In this document: piece by piece, positions 35,223 through 38,692 of the stretch
Numbering within the stretch: the first letter of the stretch is position 1
Layout of the letters: each line of letters starts with the position of its first letter
Source of the DNA: Acaudatibacter sp035532115
GTDB lineage: Bacteria > Pseudomonadota > Alphaproteobacteria > Caulobacterales > Caulobacteraceae
Direction of reading: 5' to 3'
Length of the DNA: 38,692 nt
Assembly: GCA_035532115.1 (NCBI GenBank)
Contig: DATKRO010000051.1
Location: 1 to 38,692, forward strand
The notes under the pieces: generated by a model
Databases searched by the model: none
Seen by the model: the letters and a program-made list of their open reading frames with translations, nothing else
What the model was told of the DNA's origin: nothing
Position numbers and translations under genes: made by a program

Positions 35223-35560
35223 ATTTCGCAGCGAGCGCACCGCAAAGAGCCCGAGTCGACGAGACGCTCATCAACGCCGTCACCCCGGCCAAGCGCAGCG
35301 CGAGCCGGGGCCGGATGCGCCGCAGCCGAGCTGGAAGTCGTCCCGGAAGCGGCGGGTCCGGCCCCGGATCGCCCCTTCAGGCCGTCCGGGGAGACGGCGG
35401 TGGTGGTCGAACCTGCGCGAACCGACCCTTTCGCAATCCGACCGCGTCGCCGGCGCGGCTCGCCCGGCGGTCTTGAAGCGGCGATGCTTTTGCGGCATAG
35501 ACCCGCGCCATCGAGGCGGACCCACGCGGCCGCAGGTTCATCCCAGACCGGAAGTTCTTC
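35223..35560. other. 338-base intergenic region with GC-rich hairpins
   Basis: No gene is recognised between pyrG and rpmF. Two inverted repeats are visible: CCCCGGC (35283) with GCCGGGG (35304), and GGGGCCGGA (35307) with TCCGGCCCC (35357). They overlap, so the region could fold in alternative ways, and it resembles a repetitive intergenic element seen in related genomes. One hairpin may end pyrG transcription, but no T-run follows. The rpmF promoter should lie in the right half; I could not place it. Confidence 0.55.
35283..35365. repeat. Nested inverted repeats after pyrG
   Basis: CCCCGGC/GCCGGGG (7 bases, 14-base loop) and GGGGCCGGA/TCCGGCCCC (9 bases, about 41-base loop) share the GGGG segment, so only one stem can form at a time. 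They may act as a transcript end or belong to a dispersed repeat family. Confidence 0.6.
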
Positions 35561-35743
35561 ATGGCCGTCCCCAAGCGAAAGACCTCGCCGTCGCGGCGCA
35601 ACATGCGCCGGGCGCATCATGCGCTCGCGCCCAATACCTTCGCCGAGGACAAGGACACCGGCGAGCTGCGGCGCCCGCACCACATCGACCTGAAGACCGG
35701 TATGTACCGCGGCCGCCAGGTGCTGACGCCCAAGGAAGACTGA
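35561..35743 (+). CDS. rpmF: 50S ribosomal protein L32
   Basis: A 60-residue basic protein that begins M-A-V-P-K-R-K-T-S-P-S-R-R-N-M-R-R-A-H, the standard L32 start, and ends after L-K-T-G-M-Y-R-G-R-Q-V. The cysteines of zinc-binding L32 forms are absent, as is common in alphaproteobacteria. It is part of the large ribosomal subunit. It stands between pyrG and eno, with eno beginning 34 bases later. Confidence 0.97.
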   Translation: MAVPKRKTSPSRRNMRRAHHALAPNTFAEDKDTGELRRPHHIDLKTGMYRGRQVLTPKED

Positions 35744-35777
35744 CGGCGGCCCGCTCCCAGGTAGGCGGCCCGCCCGC

Positions 35778-37097
<1,320 letters not shown>

Positions 37098-37154
37098 CCC
37101 CGCCAGCGCCGAGGCGGAAGGCTTCCTTAAGCAGGTCCGGCGACAGTCCCGGCC

Positions 37155-37460
37155 GTGCTGGCGCGGCTGACCACCTATGTCCCCACCGTCATTCTGGCGG
37201 CGCTCATCCTCTACTTCGGCGTCAACGTCCTGGTCGGGCCGCGCGGTCTTCTGACCCAGCGCCAGCGCGAGACCACGCTCGCCGACGACGAGGCGCAGCT
37301 GAAGGCCCTGCGCCTTGAGCGGGCCGACCTCGAGATCAGGGCGCGGCTGCTCGGCGACGCCAGCCTCTCCAAGGATCTGCTCACCGAGCGCGCCCACGTC
37401 CTGCTAGGCTTCGCCGACCCGAGAGACTATGTGATCCGCATGCCGCCGCAGCGCCGCTGA
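37155..37460 (+). CDS. ftsB: FtsB/DivIC-family septum formation initiator
   Basis: A 101-residue bitopic protein. One membrane helix near the N-terminus (V-I-L-A-A-L-I-L-Y-F-G-V-N-V-L-V-G) is followed by G-L-L-T-Q-R-Q-R-E and a predicted coiled coil (charged and leucine-rich, about residues 35-70). The end has A-R-L-L-G-F-A-D-P-R-D-Y-V-I-R-type sequence. FtsB with FtsL and FtsQ signals septal wall synthesis in the divisome. The start is GTG at 37155. Its place between eno and pdhA is the usual alphaproteobacterial one. Confidence 0.9.
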   Translation: MLARLTTYVPTVILAALILYFGVNVLVGPRGLLTQRQRETTLADDEAQLKALRLERADLEIRARLLGDASLSKDLLTERAHVLLGFADPRDYVIRMPPQRR

Positions 37461-37521
37461 ACCGGACGGGCTCTGGGCGGTTTCGAGAGGCGTTCCGACG
37501 GGGACGCCGCGGAGACTTTCG

Positions 37522-38520
37522 ATGGCCAAGGCGACGACCAAAGCAAAGCCGGCCGTCGCCAGGGAGCAGCTGCTCGGATTCTACCGCACCATGCTGCTGA
37601 TCCGCCGCTTCGAGGAGCGCGCCGGCCAGCTCTACGGCATGGGACTGATCGGCGGTTTCTGCCACCTCTACATCGGCCAGGAGGCGATCGCCGTCGGCGT
37701 GCAGTCGGTGAAGCGGCCGGGCGACCAGATCATCACCGGCTACCGCGATCACGGGCACATGCTGGCCGCCGGCATGGACCCCAGGGCGGTGATGTCGGAG
37801 CTGACCGGCCGCGCCGCGGGCGCCTCGAAGGGCAAGGGCGGCTCCATGCACATGTTCTCGGTCGCGAACGGCTTCTACGGCGGCCACGGCATCGTCGGCG
37901 CCCCGGCCAGCCTCGGCACCGGGCTGGCGCTGGCCAACCGCTACCGCGGCGACGGCGCGGTCGCCTTCGTCTACTTCGGCGACGGCGCCGCCAATCAGGG
38001 CCAGGTCTACGAGAGCTTCAACATGGCCGAACTCTGGCGCCTGCCCGCCGTCTACGTGATCGAGAACAACCAGTACGCCATGGGCACCTCGATCGAGCGC
38101 TCGTCGTCGGAAACCCACCTCTACCGCCGCGGCGCCAGCTTCAACATCAAGGGCGCCGAGGTCGACGGCATGGACGTGCTGGCGGTGCGCGAAGCCGCGG
38201 TCGCAGCCGCCGAGCACGCCCGTTCGGGCAAGGGACCATTCATCCTGGAGATGAAGACCTACCGCTATCGTGGCCATTCCATGAGCGATCCGGGCAAGTA
38301 CCGCACCCGCGAGGAGATCGACGAGGTGCGCAAGCACCACGATCCCATCGACCACGTGCAGGCGCTGCTCGGAACCCTGGGCCTGGACGACGCCGCCCTG
38401 AAAGCCATCGACGCCGAGGTGCGCCGGGTGATCGCCGACGCGGCGGAGTTCGCCCGCACCGCGCCCGAGCCGGAGGCCTCCGAACTCTACACCGACATCT
38501 ACGCGGAGGCTGCGGCGTGA
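37522..38520 (+). CDS. pdhA: Pyruvate dehydrogenase E1 component, alpha subunit
   Basis: A 332-residue subunit of the heterotetrameric E1 type. The thiamine diphosphate motif begins G153-D154-G155-A and ends at N182-N183 (G-D-G-A then E-N-N-Q-Y). Y-R-D-H-G-H-M-L and S-K-G-K-G-G-S-M-H-M are further signatures, and Y-R-Y-R-G-H-S-M-S-D-P marks the phosphorylation-loop equivalent. It decarboxylates pyruvate for acetyl-CoA formation. The start has a lysine/alanine-rich leader of about 12 residues. pdhB begins 16 bases after its stop. Confidence 0.98.
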   Translation: MAKATTKAKPAVAREQLLGFYRTMLLIRRFEERAGQLYGMGLIGGFCHLYIGQEAIAVGVQSVKRPGDQIITGYRDHGHMLAAGMDPRAVMSELTGRAAGASKGKGGSMHMFSVANGFYGGHGIVGAPASLGTGLALANRYRGDGAVAFVYFGDGAANQGQVYESFNMAELWRLPAVYVIENNQYAMGTSIERSSSETHLYRRGASFNIKGAEVDGMDVLAVREAAVAAAEHARSGKGPFILEMKTYRYRGHSMSDPGKYRTREEIDEVRKHHDPIDHVQALLGTLGLDDAALKAIDAEVRRVIADAAEFARTAPEPEASELYTDIYAEAAA

Positions 38521-38536
38521 TCCGCGGTCGCGCGCC

Positions 38537-38692
38537 TTGACCGACATCCTCATGCCGGCGCTGTCGCCGACGATGGAGGAGGGCACGCTCGCCAAGTGGC
38601 ACGTGAAGGCGGGCGACCAGGTGCGCTCGGGCGACGTCATCGCCGAGATCGAGACCGACAAGGCGACCATGGAGGTGGAAGCCGTCGACGAG
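38537..38692 (+). CDS. pdhB: Pyruvate dehydrogenase E1 beta subunit with N-terminal lipoyl domain, 3' partial
   Basis: The first 52 codons are present; the window ends within the gene. The start is TTG at 38537, and the protein opens with the lipoyl domain: I-L-M-P-A-L-S-P-T-M-E-E-G-T-L then E-I-E-T-D-K-A-T-M-E, where K42 carries lipoate. A lipoyl domain at the start of E1 beta is a known alphaproteobacterial arrangement. By sequence alone it could be an E2 subunit, but its position right after pdhA argues for pdhB. Confidence 0.85.
   Translation, partial: MTDILMPALSPTMEEGTLAKWHVKAGDQVRSGDVIAEIETDKATMEVEAVDE

Overview
The window looks like the chromosome of an alphaproteobacterium of the Caulobacteraceae, probably Phenylobacterium- or Caulobacter-like. 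Four things point there: very high GC; a LexA gene preceded by the alphaproteobacterial GTTC-N7-GTTC SOS box; a tRNA-His of the divergent type described for Caulobacter (no encoded G-1, G1-U72 pair, A73); and a pdhB that begins with a lipoyl domain. The neighbourhoods gltA/gltX/comEC/lexA/trp and secG/pyrG/eno/ftsB/pdhA also fit. The genus is an inference.

Layout. 1-1023: 3' end of yacG, tRNA-Phe, and a small MESH1-type HD hydrolase on the minus strand. 1757-3807: a translationally coupled exbB-exbD-tonB operon closed by a hairpin terminator. 3930-4006: tRNA-His. 4176-12135: a compact, apparently complete four-gene nonribosomal peptide cluster made of an A-PCP protein, a cytochrome P450, a C-A-PCP-TE protein and an Sfp-type phosphopantetheinyl transferase. 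12327-16093: heptosyltransferase waaF-like gene and PEP carboxylase. 16130-18887 (minus): citrate synthase and glutamyl-tRNA synthetase. 18865-21081 (plus): comEC-like gene. 21062-21757 (minus): lexA.

21936-22221 holds four copies of an unexplained short repeat with a conserved dyad. 22377-24339 is a secreted beta-helix (pectin-lyase-fold) gene broken by two one-base frameshifts; it is coupled to the end of a ppiD-trpE-trpG-trpD-trpC run on the minus strand (30409 down to 24336). From 30532 the content is core metabolism: tpiA, an orphan modA-like gene and a GNAT gene (both minus), then secG, pyrG, rpmF, eno, ftsB, pdhA and the start of pdhB on plus.

The main accessory element is the peptide cluster. 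The A-PCP protein carries a leucine-like specificity code and is followed at once by a P450. That is the arrangement used elsewhere to beta-hydroxylate an amino acid while it is held on a carrier protein. The second NRPS carries a glycine-like code, one condensation domain and a terminal thioesterase, and the cluster encodes its own carrier-protein activating enzyme. The simplest prediction is a hydroxylated Leu-Gly dipeptide or its cyclised form. No transporter, regulator or self-resistance gene accompanies it.
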